The notes: generated from the sequence alone by a model not told the origin. DNA of 64,000 nt from DASRHD01 sp035485575 (GCA_035485575.1 DATHNW010000001.1:21067-85066), one strand, 5' to 3'. Numbered from the stretch's first letter, positions 51,105 through 59,926 are shown. A program made the numbers and translations.

Positions 51105-52190
51105 CTACTCCGCCCCCACTTCGCGGCAGCTCGCCTCGATGAGCGCGGGCGGCACGCCCTCCTGCGTGACCGCCACGCCGATCTTTTTCAGGACGACAAA
51201 GCGCGGCAGGCCGGCGCGGACCTTTTTGTCGTGCGCCATCGCGGCCAGCAGGCCGGCCAGCGGCAGCGGGGCGCGCAGGCGCACGGGCAGGGCATGGGCG
51301 GCGACCACCGCCTCGATGCGCGCGACATCGCCGGCATTTATGTATCCAAGTTTGTGTGACAGACGCGCGGCGGCGCAGAGGCCGATGGCCACGGCCTCGC
51401 CATGGAGGTAGGCCTCGTAGCCCGTGGCCTGCTCGATGGCGTGGCCGAAGGTGTGGCCGAGGTTGAGCAGCGCGCGGCCGCCGTTCCTGGCCAGCTCGCG
51501 CTCATCGGTCTCGACAATGCGGGCCTTCAACCCGCAGCAGCGGCGGATGACGGTGGCCAGATCCCGGCTCGCGCTGGAGAGCGGCACGCTCTCCAACTGC
51601 GAAAAAAGCGCGGCGTCGCCCAGCAGGCCGTATTTGATGACCTCGGCCATGCCGGCGGCGAACTCGCGCGGCGGCAGGGTGGCCAGCAGGTCGGTCGAAA
51701 TGTAGACACTGCGCGGCTGGTGGAACGCACCCACGAGATTTTTTCCCGCGGCCAGGTTGAGGCCGGTCTTGCCGCCCACGGAGCTGTCCACCATCGCCAG
51801 CAGGGTCGTCGGCACCTGGAAATATTCGATGCCGCGCCGGTAGCTCGCCGCGACAAAGCCGCCCAGGTCGCCGATCACGCCGCCACCGACGGCAAAGAGC
51901 ACGCCCCCCCGGTCCACTTCCTGCGCTGCAAGAAAGTCCAGTACGCGGCCAAACTCGACCAGGGATTTGGTGGCTTCGCCCGGGGCCGCGATGAACATCG
52001 GCTTGTCTTCAAACATCGCATGCAGCGCGCCGAACTGGTGATCCACCAGGTTTTGGTCGGTCAAAACCACCACCCGGCTGCCTGACGCCACCAGCCCGGC
52101 GACCTTGGCCCGTACTTCCGCCGAGAGATCGGAACCAAACAAAATGGGATAGCTGCGCTGACCAAGGGCAACCGTAAGCGTTTCAGGCAT
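51105..52190 (-). CDS. aroB: 3-dehydroquinate synthase
   Basis: AroB makes 3-dehydroquinate from DAHP in the shikimate pathway. The ATG ending at 52190 gives 361 residues. NAD- and zinc-binding marks are FAVGGGVIGDLGGFVAASYR, QVPTTLLAMVDSSVGGKTGL, EVIKYGLLGD, the zinc ligands in LNLGHTFGHAIEQATGYEAY, and HGEAVAIGLC. Length is typical. It starts the minus-strand gene run that continues through lpxA, pdxA, the A-type carrier and infC. An upstream in-frame start at 52220 adds ten unconserved residues. Confidence 0.96.
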   Translation of the reverse strand: MPETLTVALGQRSYPILFGSDLSAEVRAKVAGLVASGSRVVVLTDQNLVDHQFGALHAMFEDKPMFIAAPGEATKSLVEFGRVLDFLAAQEVDRGGVLFAVGGGVIGDLGGFVAASYRRGIEYFQVPTTLLAMVDSSVGGKTGLNLAAGKNLVGAFHQPRSVYISTDLLATLPPREFAAGMAEVIKYGLLGDAALFSQLESVPLSSASRDLATVIRRCCGLKARIVETDERELARNGGRALLNLGHTFGHAIEQATGYEAYLHGEAVAIGLCAAARLSHKLGYINAGDVARIEAVVAAHALPVRLRAPLPLAGLLAAMAHDKKVRAGLPRFVVLKKIGVAVTQEGVPPALIEASCREVGAE

Positions 52191-52223
52191 GATGTGCGAT
52201 AAAACGTTGGTCGCCAGCAAGGG

Positions 52224-53318
52224 TCAAATGCTTCCGGCAGGCGCCGGGCCGCCGACGGCCGGGTGCAAGGCGGAGAGCCGCTCCTCAGCCATACGCAGAT
52301 CGCGCAAAGTCTGCATCAGGCGTTCCGCGCCCACCGTTCCCACTTCCGGAATGGCACGATGGCAGGCCTCGGCCCGCGCGAGAGACAAAGCCTCCCTGGC
52401 GAGCGCCAGCAATTCGGCCGTGACAGGCATGGCTGAGGACGATGCGCCCGGATCAAGGCTTTCCAGCAAAAACTCCGCCAAAAAATGCGGCTGATGCGCC
52501 CGGTAGAGATGCGCGCCAAAACGAAAAAGATGCGCCTGCCAGGGGCGAAAACGCGACCCGCCACGGCCGGCCCAGACACTTAGAAGTTCCAGACCATCAT
52601 CAACCGCATCGCTGGCTTCAGTCATCAACGCCGCCTTCGCCTCGCCGGAACCAGCCAAGGCCAGCAGTCCGCCCATGGCCTGACAAAGGACAATCCTCGC
52701 CTTCAGCCCCACTTCAGCGAAATCCACATCTTCGTTTTCATGACCGGCCACCAGAGACAAGGCTTCCTCCGCTGAAATTCGCACTTGCGCCGGCGGCCGG
52801 GCTGCCTGCAGGAGCGCACTGCCATGGTTCATCCAGGCTGCGGCAAGATTTCGGCGAAAGGCGATGTCATCGGCCAAAGGAAGCCGGCGCAGGAGATCGA
52901 TGGCGCGTTCATGGGAAGTGATCGCCTCGCCCAGGCTCGCCGGTGAATTTTGCTTTTGCAGGACGCTTCCCCGGTTCATCCAAGCCGCGCCAAGACTGTT
53001 GCAGAGCATGGGCTCTTCCTGCGCAAACAGCGCGGCTAGCAGCGCAATCGTTTCATCGTAAGCGCACACCGCCCTCGCCAAAGCTTCAGCCGTGCCCTGC
53101 TTTTGCAGCGCATTGCCCAGATTCATCCAAGCCAGGCCCAGATTGTGCCGGACAAGCAGGCCCTCCAAGGGCAACGCCTGCAACAAAGCAACCGCTTCAT
53201 CGTAAGCGATCACCGCAGCGGCCAGGCTCCCTATCATAGCTTGCCCCTCAAGGCTCTGTCCACGCCTAATCCGTACTTGCGCTTCGGCCAAAATAGAGAG
53301 GGTGTCGATTTTTTTCAT
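52224..53318 (-). CDS. Tetratricopeptide-repeat-like protein divergent from the siderophore receptor
   Basis: The 364-residue protein has no signal peptide and consists of helical repeats. Three near-repeats of the form RHNLGLAWMNLGNALQKQ, CNSLGAAWMNRGSVLQKQ and RRNLAAAWMNHGSALLQA recur with alternating AxxxYDEAIALLxxL helices, spacing about 48 residues, which is a TPR-like array. The second half is less repetitive (PWQAHLFRFGAHLYRAHQ). It begins MKKIDT, and the divergent receptor begins VKKIDS; both starts lie in a 13-base inverted repeat. TPR proteins mediate protein contacts; a role in the iron-uptake locus is inferred from position only. Confidence 0.8.
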   Translation of the reverse strand: MKKIDTLSILAEAQVRIRRGQSLEGQAMIGSLAAAVIAYDEAVALLQALPLEGLLVRHNLGLAWMNLGNALQKQGTAEALARAVCAYDETIALLAALFAQEEPMLCNSLGAAWMNRGSVLQKQNSPASLGEAITSHERAIDLLRRLPLADDIAFRRNLAAAWMNHGSALLQAARPPAQVRISAEEALSLVAGHENEDVDFAEVGLKARIVLCQAMGGLLALAGSGEAKAALMTEASDAVDDGLELLSVWAGRGGSRFRPWQAHLFRFGAHLYRAHQPHFLAEFLLESLDPGASSSAMPVTAELLALAREALSLARAEACHRAIPEVGTVGAERLMQTLRDLRMAEERLSALHPAVGGPAPAGSI

Positions 53319-53365
53319 GTATAAGACTTTTATTTATAATATCTTATAAAAATTAAATAGCTATT

Positions 53366-53378
53366 GAGATATAATCTC
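53366..53378. promoter_or_regulatory. Fur-like palindrome 1 of the siderophore-receptor promoter
   Basis: GAGATATAATCTC is a perfect five-base-arm palindrome; with flanking bases it reads TTGAGA-N5-TCTCAA, the outer frame of many Fur boxes (TTGAGAATnATTCTCAA). TATAAT at 53370-53375 lies inside it, so a repressor here would block a -10 element. Confidence 0.65.
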
Positions 53379-53405
53379 AAAAAATTCTTGACCGTATATA
53401 TTATT

Positions 53406-53418
53406 GAGACCATGTCTC
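53406..53418. promoter_or_regulatory. Fur-like palindrome 2 of the siderophore-receptor promoter
   Basis: GAGACCATGTCTC is a perfect palindrome with five-base arms and a three-base centre, 40 bases after the first copy. Preceding bases again read TT. A TTGACC hexamer lies just upstream at 53388. Confidence 0.6.
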
Positions 53419-53433
53419 TGTATCAGTGATTAT

Positions 53434-53446
53434 GAGACCGCATCTC
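53434..53446. promoter_or_regulatory. Fur-like palindrome 3 of the siderophore-receptor promoter
   Basis: GAGACCGCATCTC has one arm mismatch but extends to ATGAGA and TCTCAT on its outer sides. It lies 28 bases after the second copy and 27 bases before the GTG start at 53473. Confidence 0.55.
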
Positions 53447-53472
53447 ATGCAAAGCCAAGTCCTTTTATTTCA

Positions 53473-55698
53473 GTGAAAAAAATCGATTCGAAACTGACTC
53501 CCAGTGCTGTCTCCGCGGCGGCTCTCACCCTCGCCAATGCCATCATGATGGCCGGCACAATGCAGGCCCAATCCACGCCTGCCCAGGTGGCATTTGCGGA
53601 TGGAGTCCAGAAATTGCCCGAGTTGGTGGTCGGGGACAAGCGAGAGTCGCAGACTGGCCTGCCAAAATACACCGAGCCACTCCGCGATACACCGCAGACG
53701 GTCGTGGTCATTCCCCAGGAAGTTTATACGCAGCAAGGCGCCACCAACCTCAGCAGCGTGCTCCGCAACACTCCCGGCATCACTTTTGCCGCCGGCGAAG
53801 GCGGCGGCGCGGCCAGCACCGCCGGGGACTCCTTTTATATGCGCGGCTTTGATACGACGAACAACATCTTCATCGACGGGGTGCGCGATGTGGGCGCCTA
53901 CAGCCGCGATGTCTTCGATGTGGATGAAGTCGAGGTGATCAAGGGACCGGCAGGCTCCGATGTCGGTCGCGGCGCCTCTTCCGGTTACGTGAATCTCGTC
54001 ACCAAGGTGCCGCGTTTGGAAAATTTCGCCGCCGGCACCCTTAGCTACGGGTTCGACGAAAAAACTTCGAACGACAACCGGCGCGCCACGCTGGATGTCA
54101 ACCAGTCGCTTGACTCCCTGCCGGCCAAGGGGACCGCCTTCCGGCTCAACGCGATGTGGCAGGACAACGGAATCGTCGGCCGCGACTATGCCAAAAACCA
54201 GGGCTGGAGCGTGGCGCCCTCCCTCGCCCTCGGTCTCGGCACTCCCACCCGGGCTTACTTCTACTACAGTCACACCAAGCAGGACAATCTCCCCGACTAC
54301 GGTCTGCCCACGCCCGCCTTCCCAGGCTACGTCACGACGCCACCATCGCCGCCCATTTCATGGCATAAGTTCTATGGCCTCCTCAGCGACTTCGACCGGG
54401 TGCAAAATGACACCTGTACGGCCCGCCTCGAACACGATTTCACCTCCGGCCTGAAGATCAGCAACCAGACCCGCTATGATTATACCCGACGCGAAGCGAT
54501 CGTCACCACGCCGGGCTCCAATACCGCGAGTTACAATCCCGCCACTGGTCTCCTTACACGCAGCCGGCAGGCCAATAGGCAAAACTCGGAGATGCTCTCC
54601 AACCAGACCAATGTCACGGCCAAGCTAACCACCGGCAGCTGGCAGCATGACCTGAGCAGCGGTCTGGAAGTCTCGCGGGAAAAATCCTACAGCCCAGCCT
54701 TCACCAGCGTCTCTCTGACGCCCATTCCGGTTAACAACCCCGATCCGAATGCGCCGCCGAGCGGGATTCCTGCCCTCACTGGCGCCTCCAGCGACGCGAA
54801 AACCACCACCGTTGCCCTCTATGCTTTTGATGCCGTCAAGCTCGACCGGCACTGGGAGGTTGATGGCGGCCTGCGTGTGGAGCACTACAAGACCACCTTC
54901 TTCAGCGTGCCCGTCCCGGGCGCCGGCGCCTCTTCGCAAATTGCAGCTTCCGACAACATTCTCAGCTGGAAAGGCGGCCTTGTCTTCAAGCCGGCGTCCA
55001 ACGGCAGCATCTATGCAGCCGCAGGCATTTCGCTGACTCCGCCCGGCACCACTTTCACCCTCTCCAGCGCCGCCGGCAACCAGAACAACCCCGGCACCGG
55101 GCCGCAAAGGGTCACCAGCTATGAAACCGGAACCAAATGGGATTTCTTCAAGGGACGCCTTTCCACGACCGCTGCTTTGTTCCAAACTCAAAATGACAAC
55201 ACGGTCTTTACCGACCCGGTGCTCGGGCCCATCCCGACCGGCAAACAGAGCGTCAAAGGACTGGAACTTGGCCTCTCGGGCAGAATCACCAGCGACTGGC
55301 TGGTTTTCGGCGGTTACGCCTATCTGGACAGCAAGATCGATAACGGCCTGACCGCCGGCAATAATGCCGCGGGCGCCGACCTGCCGCTCATTCCCAGGAA
55401 TTCCGGCAATTTTTGGACCACCTACCGGCTGCCCGCCGGCCTCACCCTGGGCGGTGGCACCCAATATGTGTCGGCCACCGATCGCCGTGACGCGACCACC
55501 GCCGTTCCCCGCACCATGCCCAGCTACTGGCTCTTCAACGCCATGGCTTCATATGAGTTGAACCTGCATTTCACCTTGCGGCTCAATATCAACAACCTCT
55601 TCGACCAGCAATACGTCCAAAGCTTCAACAACAATGGCGCCCGCTTCAATCCTGGCGCCCCCCGTTCCTTCCTCCTCAGTGCCGAAATGAAATTCTGA
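53473..55698 (+). CDS. TonB-dependent siderophore receptor (Fiu/CirA-like)
   Basis: This outer-membrane receptor imports ferric siderophores, probably catecholate types. The GTG at 53473 gives 741 residues with a signal region (AAALTLANAIMMAGTMQAQS); an in-frame TTG at 53404 lies within the operator region. The plug includes DTPQTVVVIPQEVYTQQGA, SSVLRNTPGITFAAGEGG, FYMRGFDTTNNIFIDGVRD and VEVIKGPAGSDVGRGASSGY. The barrel ends in the expected aromatic residue (SFLLSAEMKF). A PiuC/YbiX gene follows after three bases, the same pairing as fiu-ybiX in E. coli. Three Fur-like palindromes upstream suggest iron repression. Confidence 0.93.
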   Translation: MKKIDSKLTPSAVSAAALTLANAIMMAGTMQAQSTPAQVAFADGVQKLPELVVGDKRESQTGLPKYTEPLRDTPQTVVVIPQEVYTQQGATNLSSVLRNTPGITFAAGEGGGAASTAGDSFYMRGFDTTNNIFIDGVRDVGAYSRDVFDVDEVEVIKGPAGSDVGRGASSGYVNLVTKVPRLENFAAGTLSYGFDEKTSNDNRRATLDVNQSLDSLPAKGTAFRLNAMWQDNGIVGRDYAKNQGWSVAPSLALGLGTPTRAYFYYSHTKQDNLPDYGLPTPAFPGYVTTPPSPPISWHKFYGLLSDFDRVQNDTCTARLEHDFTSGLKISNQTRYDYTRREAIVTTPGSNTASYNPATGLLTRSRQANRQNSEMLSNQTNVTAKLTTGSWQHDLSSGLEVSREKSYSPAFTSVSLTPIPVNNPDPNAPPSGIPALTGASSDAKTTTVALYAFDAVKLDRHWEVDGGLRVEHYKTTFFSVPVPGAGASSQIAASDNILSWKGGLVFKPASNGSIYAAAGISLTPPGTTFTLSSAAGNQNNPGTGPQRVTSYETGTKWDFFKGRLSTTAALFQTQNDNTVFTDPVLGPIPTGKQSVKGLELGLSGRITSDWLVFGGYAYLDSKIDNGLTAGNNAAGADLPLIPRNSGNFWTTYRLPAGLTLGGGTQYVSATDRRDATTAVPRTMPSYWLFNAMASYELNLHFTLRLNINNLFDQQYVQSFNNNGARFNPGAPRSFLLSAEMKF

Positions 55699-55701
55699 GC
55701 C

Positions 55702-56382
55702 ATGCTCATCGCCATCCCTGACGTTCTCACGCCCGAGCAGATTGCCGGGGCCCGCCAGATTCTTGACGCCGCCGAATGGGTGGACGGCCGCGTCACCGCC
55801 GGTCATCAGGGCGCACGGGTCAAGGACAACCTGCAGATTCCCGCCACCCACCCCGCAGCCCGCCAGGTCGGTGAGATGATCCTGAAGGCACTCAATCAAA
55901 ATGCCCTCTTCATGTCCGCCGCCCTGCCGCTGCACATCCTCCCGCCGATGTTCAACCGTTACACCGGCGGCCAGCACTTCGGTACGCACGTGGATGGCTC
56001 CATCCGCCAGGTCCCGGGCACGCCGCACCGCATTCGCACCGACCTCTCCTGCACGCTCTTCTTCGCCGGCCCGGAGGAATACGACGGTGGAGAGCTCATG
56101 ATTGAAGACACCTATGGCGCCAAAAGCGTAAAGCTGCCCGCCGGGCACATGATCCTTTATCCCGCCACCAGCCTGCATCACGTCACTCCTGTCACCCGCG
56201 GCGCGCGCCTTTGCTCGTTTTTCTGGCTCCAAAGCATGATTCGCGATGATGGCCGCCGATCGCTGCTCTTCGACATGGACGTCGGCATTCAGCGCATCGC
56301 CACCGAAACTCCCGACCATCCAGGCGTCGTGCAGCTCACCGGGGTATATCACAATCTTCTCCGCCAATGGGCGGAAATGTGA
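55702..56382 (+). CDS. PiuC/YbiX-type Fe(II)/2-oxoglutarate-dependent dioxygenase
   Basis: The 226-residue PKHD-type hydroxylase is iron-regulated and linked to siderophore receptors; it may modify or help release the siderophore. The 2-oxoglutarate/iron site is visible: HxD in FGTHVDGSIRQ, the distal His in TSLHHVTPVTRGARLCSFFW and the following Arg that binds 2-oxoglutarate. N-terminal IPDVLTPEQIAGARQILDAA and C-terminal GVVQLTGVYHNLLRQWAEM are typical. It is cotranscribed with the receptor gene (three-base spacing). Length matches the family (about 225). Confidence 0.95.
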   Translation: MLIAIPDVLTPEQIAGARQILDAAEWVDGRVTAGHQGARVKDNLQIPATHPAARQVGEMILKALNQNALFMSAALPLHILPPMFNRYTGGQHFGTHVDGSIRQVPGTPHRIRTDLSCTLFFAGPEEYDGGELMIEDTYGAKSVKLPAGHMILYPATSLHHVTPVTRGARLCSFFWLQSMIRDDGRRSLLFDMDVGIQRIATETPDHPGVVQLTGVYHNLLRQWAEM

Positions 56383-56604
56383 AACCCCCGGCCCCGGCCG
56401 GCCTGTTTCGGCGCGTGCACTACATACCGGCGAAATCGGCGGCATGGTTGGCGCAACGCTCAAATTTTTCGACGCACTCGGCGCTCCTGTGCTCTCCCTG
56501 CCGGCTTCGCCATGGGCTGGCAGCGCTTTTTCGGCCGGCGCATTCCGCCGGGCAGGCCGGGCAATTGAAAAATTATCCGGCCAATGCCCAGGATGGATTA
56601 CAAA

Positions 56605-57066
56605 TCAGCGATGATGCCATCCGCCACCGCGGTAACCGAAGGAAATGCCGATCCGCGGCGCAAAATAGTACGGCCGGCCGTAATAATAGGGCCGGTAGCC
56701 ATAGCCGTAACTGTAGTAGTAAACCGGCGCCGGATAATAAGTGGCCACTGGTGCACAGGGCTGCTCGTAAACCACCGTCGCAGGCTGGGTGGAGTATGCG
56801 ACCGGTGTGGACTGGACGTACGTCACCGGCGCGGACTGCGTGTAAACCACCTGGGGCTGCGGCTGGACCAAGCTGCCGAGCATCGCGCCGCCGACCGCGC
56901 CGATCAACGCTCCCTGGCCGGTATGGTGGCCGCTATTATTGCCAATGATGGCTCCCGCGATACTGCCCAGGAGGGCGCCATTGACGACGTTGGGCTGGAA
57001 AATCTGCGCCTTCATGGGCGCGACTCCAAGGGCGAGGGCGATGAGGGAAAGCGTGAGTGTTTTCAT
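56605..57066 (-). CDS. Exported glycine-zipper protein
   Basis: The 153-residue protein has a signal peptide (LTLSLIALALGVAPMKA). A glycine-zipper segment follows (VNGALLGSIAGAIIGNNSG and GQGALIGAVGGAMLGSL), which resembles membrane-inserting or outer-membrane lipoprotein zippers such as SlyB-type. The rest is low-complexity: valine/threonine-rich, then tyrosine-rich (YYYSYGYGYRPYYYGRPYY), ending in glycine and histidine. The function is unknown; an envelope role is likely. It is divergent from the DUF481-like gene downstream on the plus strand. Confidence 0.8.
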   Translation of the reverse strand: MKTLTLSLIALALGVAPMKAQIFQPNVVNGALLGSIAGAIIGNNSGHHTGQGALIGAVGGAMLGSLVQPQPQVVYTQSAPVTYVQSTPVAYSTQPATVVYEQPCAPVATYYPAPVYYYSYGYGYRPYYYGRPYYFAPRIGISFGYRGGGWHHR

Positions 57067-57262
57067 GATGAAAGATTAGACGTCCGTTGCATCCGCAGGT
57101 TGCACCCGTGCGGATTTTTTAAATTTGATGGAACAAACTAAACCGGGTCCGCCGCCAATGCAAACCACACAGGGGAAAACTCATCTTCAGAGAAAGGCGC
57201 GGGCTGCGACATTTTTGCGCCGGCCACGGCACTTTGCGCCCGGCCTGCGGTCGGCAGCGAAC

Positions 57263-58237
57263 GTGATTCGCAAGATCATCAAGGGGGTTCTCATTTGTGC
57301 ATTGGCCACAGGCATATTGCGCGCGGACGACTGGCTTGAGTTCAAAAACGGCGAACGTGTGGCCGGTCATCTGATAAAGACGGAAAACGGCGTGATTTTT
57401 TTCCAGTCCGCCCGCTTCGGTGCATTGCAAGTTTCCACCGATGAAGCCCGGGTGACGCCCGGCCCGCCTTCCGCCAGTCCGCCCTCCTCCGCCGGGGCGG
57501 CCGGGGGCGCCCTCGCCTCCGCCCTCGTGGCAAAAGCATCCGCGGCCCAATCGACGGCCGCGCCGCCCGCCATCGCCACGCAGCAGCGCCACAAATGGAA
57601 GGGCCGCATCGACACGCTGTTCGATTTTGTCTGGGACAACAACAACAGCAACAGCCGCGAAACCAAGGTTCAGGGCACCGCCGAGCGCCTCTCCGGCAAG
57701 GAACACTATCTCGCCTATGCCAATGTTGATTACCTCTATAACCAAAACCTGCTCGTGCAGGACCACTTCGAGGGTAAATTCACCTGGGAGCACCAGCTCT
57801 CGCACTCATTCTACTCCATTGCCGAACCGGATTACCTGCATGAAATCCGCGAGAGCCCCATCGATCAGTATCAAATGCGCACCGGCCTGGGCACCCAGTT
57901 GTTTCAGACCGACCGCAGCCAGGTGCGCGTGGCCGTACTCGCCTATTTTTCGCGATTCGACATTCCCGCCGCCCACAGCCGCACCTATGATGTCTACCCG
58001 ACCGTGCGTCTCGATTCGGAATGGGAAATCTGGCACGGGCTGAAGTTCAAGCAGGAAGGTAACGCCTACTATATCCCGAGCAGCGGCACGGGCGGCGTGG
58101 ACAACACCTTGAGCCTCGTCAAAGATCTCTTCGGCGGTATCACGCTCACCCTGCAGCATGAATACCACCACGAGGAGATCACCAACGCCCCGATCACGCG
58201 AAATGAGCTGAAGCTGCTCCTCGGCTACGCGTTCTAA
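57263..58237 (+). CDS. DUF481-type outer-membrane beta-barrel protein
   Basis: The GTG at 57263 gives about 324 residues with a signal peptide (VIRKIIKGVLICALATGILR). In-frame starts at 57125 or 57128 would add 45-46 residues before the signal peptide. The first part has a short DWLEFKNGERVAGHLIKTENG repeat-like domain, then an Ala/Ser/Pro linker and a beta-rich C-terminal barrel (VQGTAERLSGKEHYLAYANV, EGKFTWEHQLSHSFYSIAEP), ending in NELKLLLGYAF with a terminal aromatic. DUF481 proteins are salt-induced outer-membrane proteins of unclear role (YdiY in E. coli). Confidence 0.8.
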   Translation: MIRKIIKGVLICALATGILRADDWLEFKNGERVAGHLIKTENGVIFFQSARFGALQVSTDEARVTPGPPSASPPSSAGAAGGALASALVAKASAAQSTAAPPAIATQQRHKWKGRIDTLFDFVWDNNNSNSRETKVQGTAERLSGKEHYLAYANVDYLYNQNLLVQDHFEGKFTWEHQLSHSFYSIAEPDYLHEIRESPIDQYQMRTGLGTQLFQTDRSQVRVAVLAYFSRFDIPAAHSRTYDVYPTVRLDSEWEIWHGLKFKQEGNAYYIPSSGTGGVDNTLSLVKDLFGGITLTLQHEYHHEEITNAPITRNELKLLLGYAF

Positions 58238-58287
58238 CCCCGGAGGTTTTCATTTGCGCGCCACCGGCGCCGCGATAGGCGTGACGC

Positions 58288-58902
58288 ATGCCGATTCGCG
58301 CGTGGTTTCCCACCTTCATCTACTGCGAGCCGCTGCAGCGCGGCGGCGCGCGCTTCAACGCCGAGCTGGCCGACGAGTGCCGGCGGCTGCGCGAATACGA
58401 TTCCGCCGGCCGGACATGGTCGGCCAAAAACTATCCCGGCGGCTACACCAGTTACGGCTCGATGGGGCGGCTGCAGAAATTTTCGAGCACGTTCGCCACG
58501 CTGGAAAAAAGACTCGCGCCGCATGTGCGCGCGTTTGCCCGCCGGCTCGACCTCGACCTGCGCGGTCGCGAGGTGCACATGACCGATTGCTGGGCCAACA
58601 TCATGCCCCCCAGCGCGGCGCATTCGCTCCACCTGCACCCGCTCTCCTTCATCAGCGGAACCTATTACGTCGCCACGCCGCCCGGCTGCCCGGGCCTGAA
58701 GTTCGAGGATCCGCGGCTCGACCGCTTCATGGCCGCGCCCCCCCGCCGGCCGGACGCGCGCGGAGAAAACAAGACGCATGTCACCTATCCCGCCGAGGCG
58801 GGCAACCTCATCCTTTTCGAGAGCTGGCTGCGCCACGAAGTGCCCCCCAACCGCGTGGACGCCGAGCGCATCAGCATCAGTTTTAACTACAACTGGGCTT
58901 GA
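58288..58902 (+). CDS. TIGR02466-type putative 2-oxoglutarate/Fe(II) oxygenase
   Basis: The 204-residue protein matches the TIGR02466 family of predicted 2-oxoglutarate-dependent oxygenases: WFPTFIYCEPLQ at the start, SLHLHPLSFISGTYYV (iron-binding His pair) and ILFESWLRHEVPPNRVDAER near the end (distal His and Arg). It has no signal peptide. The substrate is unknown. It has no close partner: the spacing to its neighbours is 50 and 86 bases. Confidence 0.88.
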   Translation: MPIRAWFPTFIYCEPLQRGGARFNAELADECRRLREYDSAGRTWSAKNYPGGYTSYGSMGRLQKFSSTFATLEKRLAPHVRAFARRLDLDLRGREVHMTDCWANIMPPSAAHSLHLHPLSFISGTYYVATPPGCPGLKFEDPRLDRFMAAPPRRPDARGENKTHVTYPAEAGNLILFESWLRHEVPPNRVDAERISISFNYNWA

Positions 58903-58988
58903 ACTACGGCGGCCGACCCGCGAAGTTTCCTGCAACCTTGGGCGGTTGCGCCGTGTCAAACCGCCAATCAAGCCTGAACTCATTCTCT

Positions 58989-59609
58989 ATGCCTCACTTC
59001 TTCCGTTTTTTCCCCCTTGGCGCGCTCGTTCTGGCGCTGGCCTTTTTTCTCAATGGCTGCGGCGGCGATCACCATCGAGACATAGAGGCCGCCCCGCCGG
59101 TCGGACCCAACGGCAAGCCGCTACCGGTGCTGAAGGCGAAAGACGCCTTTTTCGATGGCAAGCTCTTCGCCGAGGTCACCCTCAGCCGCGGTCGCGGAAA
59201 GGGCGGCTATAAGCCTGCACCCATTCCCGGCATGCCGTCGGATGATGATACCTCGGACGAAGAAAAACACTTTTCCGCGGAAACGATCGACGCCTTGCAG
59301 CATCGCCGGGCGGAAAGTCCCCTGCCACCCGTTGTGCTGTGGTTGAGGTTGACCAGTGCCGCCAGCGACCCGCTGAAGGTGGAAATCACCGATTTCAAAT
59401 CCGATCTCGGCAATTTCGCCGTGCAACCCGATCATTTCACACTGGCCCCCGGCCAGTCGGCCGATCCCGACCCGATGATCTCCCGCCTTGGCATGACCTC
59501 GACGGAAATTCCCGTGACCGTTTCGCTGCGCATCAACGGCAAAAAGGAAACGCGCGTGCTCACTTTGCTGCCAGTGGCTGACGATGCCAGCGAGCCTCCG
59601 GCCCCGTAG
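58989..59609 (+). CDS. Lipoprotein of unknown function
   Basis: The ATG at 58989 gives 206 residues with a lipobox (LALAFFLNGCGG), so it is lipid-anchored. The mature part is charged and probably beta-rich (LRLTSAASDPLKVEITDFKS, VSLRINGKKETRVLTLLPVA) with an acidic segment SDDDTSDEEKHF. No family was recognised. A longer reading from 58899 would run over the end of the preceding gene and lose the lipobox position. A GC-rich hairpin follows. Confidence 0.75.
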   Translation: MPHFFRFFPLGALVLALAFFLNGCGGDHHRDIEAAPPVGPNGKPLPVLKAKDAFFDGKLFAEVTLSRGRGKGGYKPAPIPGMPSDDDTSDEEKHFSAETIDALQHRRAESPLPPVVLWLRLTSAASDPLKVEITDFKSDLGNFAVQPDHFTLAPGQSADPDPMISRLGMTSTEIPVTVSLRINGKKETRVLTLLPVADDASEPPAP

Positions 59610-59622
59610 AATTTTGCCGAAG

Positions 59623-59645
59623 GCCCCGACCAAGCCGGTCGGGGC
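59623..59645 (+). terminator. GC-rich hairpin, possible terminator without a T tract
   Basis: GCCCCGACC (59623-59631) and GGTCGGGGC (59637-59645) form a perfect nine-base stem with a five-base loop, 13 bases after the lipoprotein stop. The downstream sequence lacks a run of T, so it may act only as a pause or mRNA-end structure. Confidence 0.5.
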
Positions 59646-59926
59646 ACTTCCACGTCGGGAAGCCCGCCTCTGCGGTGCTTTTTGCGTCCGAAGCAACGGA
59701 TGCAACCCTTCCCGAAGTGTAAATGAGTTGCGTGACATTCGCCGATGCGTGCTCGCGTTTTTCGCGCCGTGCAGCATGCTTATGCCGTGTTTGCATCTTA
59801 TTTTCCCGGCGTTTGTAAACGGTTGTTAAATCAGGGCAATCGGTATGACCGCAGCTTGGCTTAAGAAAATTTTGCGCCTAGATAACCCTCCCTAGAAATC
59901 CCCTGGCAGCCACTTTCCCATCCCGC
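59646..59926. other. Intergenic remainder between two lipoprotein genes
   Basis: No gene or known RNA was recognised in the rest of this 317-base gap. It becomes less GC-rich towards its end (TTGTTAAATCAGGGC, AAGAAAATTTTGCGCC) and probably contains the promoter of the gene at 59927, but no -35/-10 pair stands out. Confidence 0.35.

Larger units (their letters stand above)
53305..53486. repeat. 13-base perfect inverted repeat spanning both divergent start codons
   Basis: TCGATTTTTTTCA (53305-53317) and TGAAAAAAATCGA (53474-53486) are exact reverse complements. They place MKKID on one strand and VKKID on the other. The AT-rich region between contains three Fur-like palindromes and a TATAAGA/TCTTATA pair (53320-53326 and 53342-53348). 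Confidence 0.75.
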
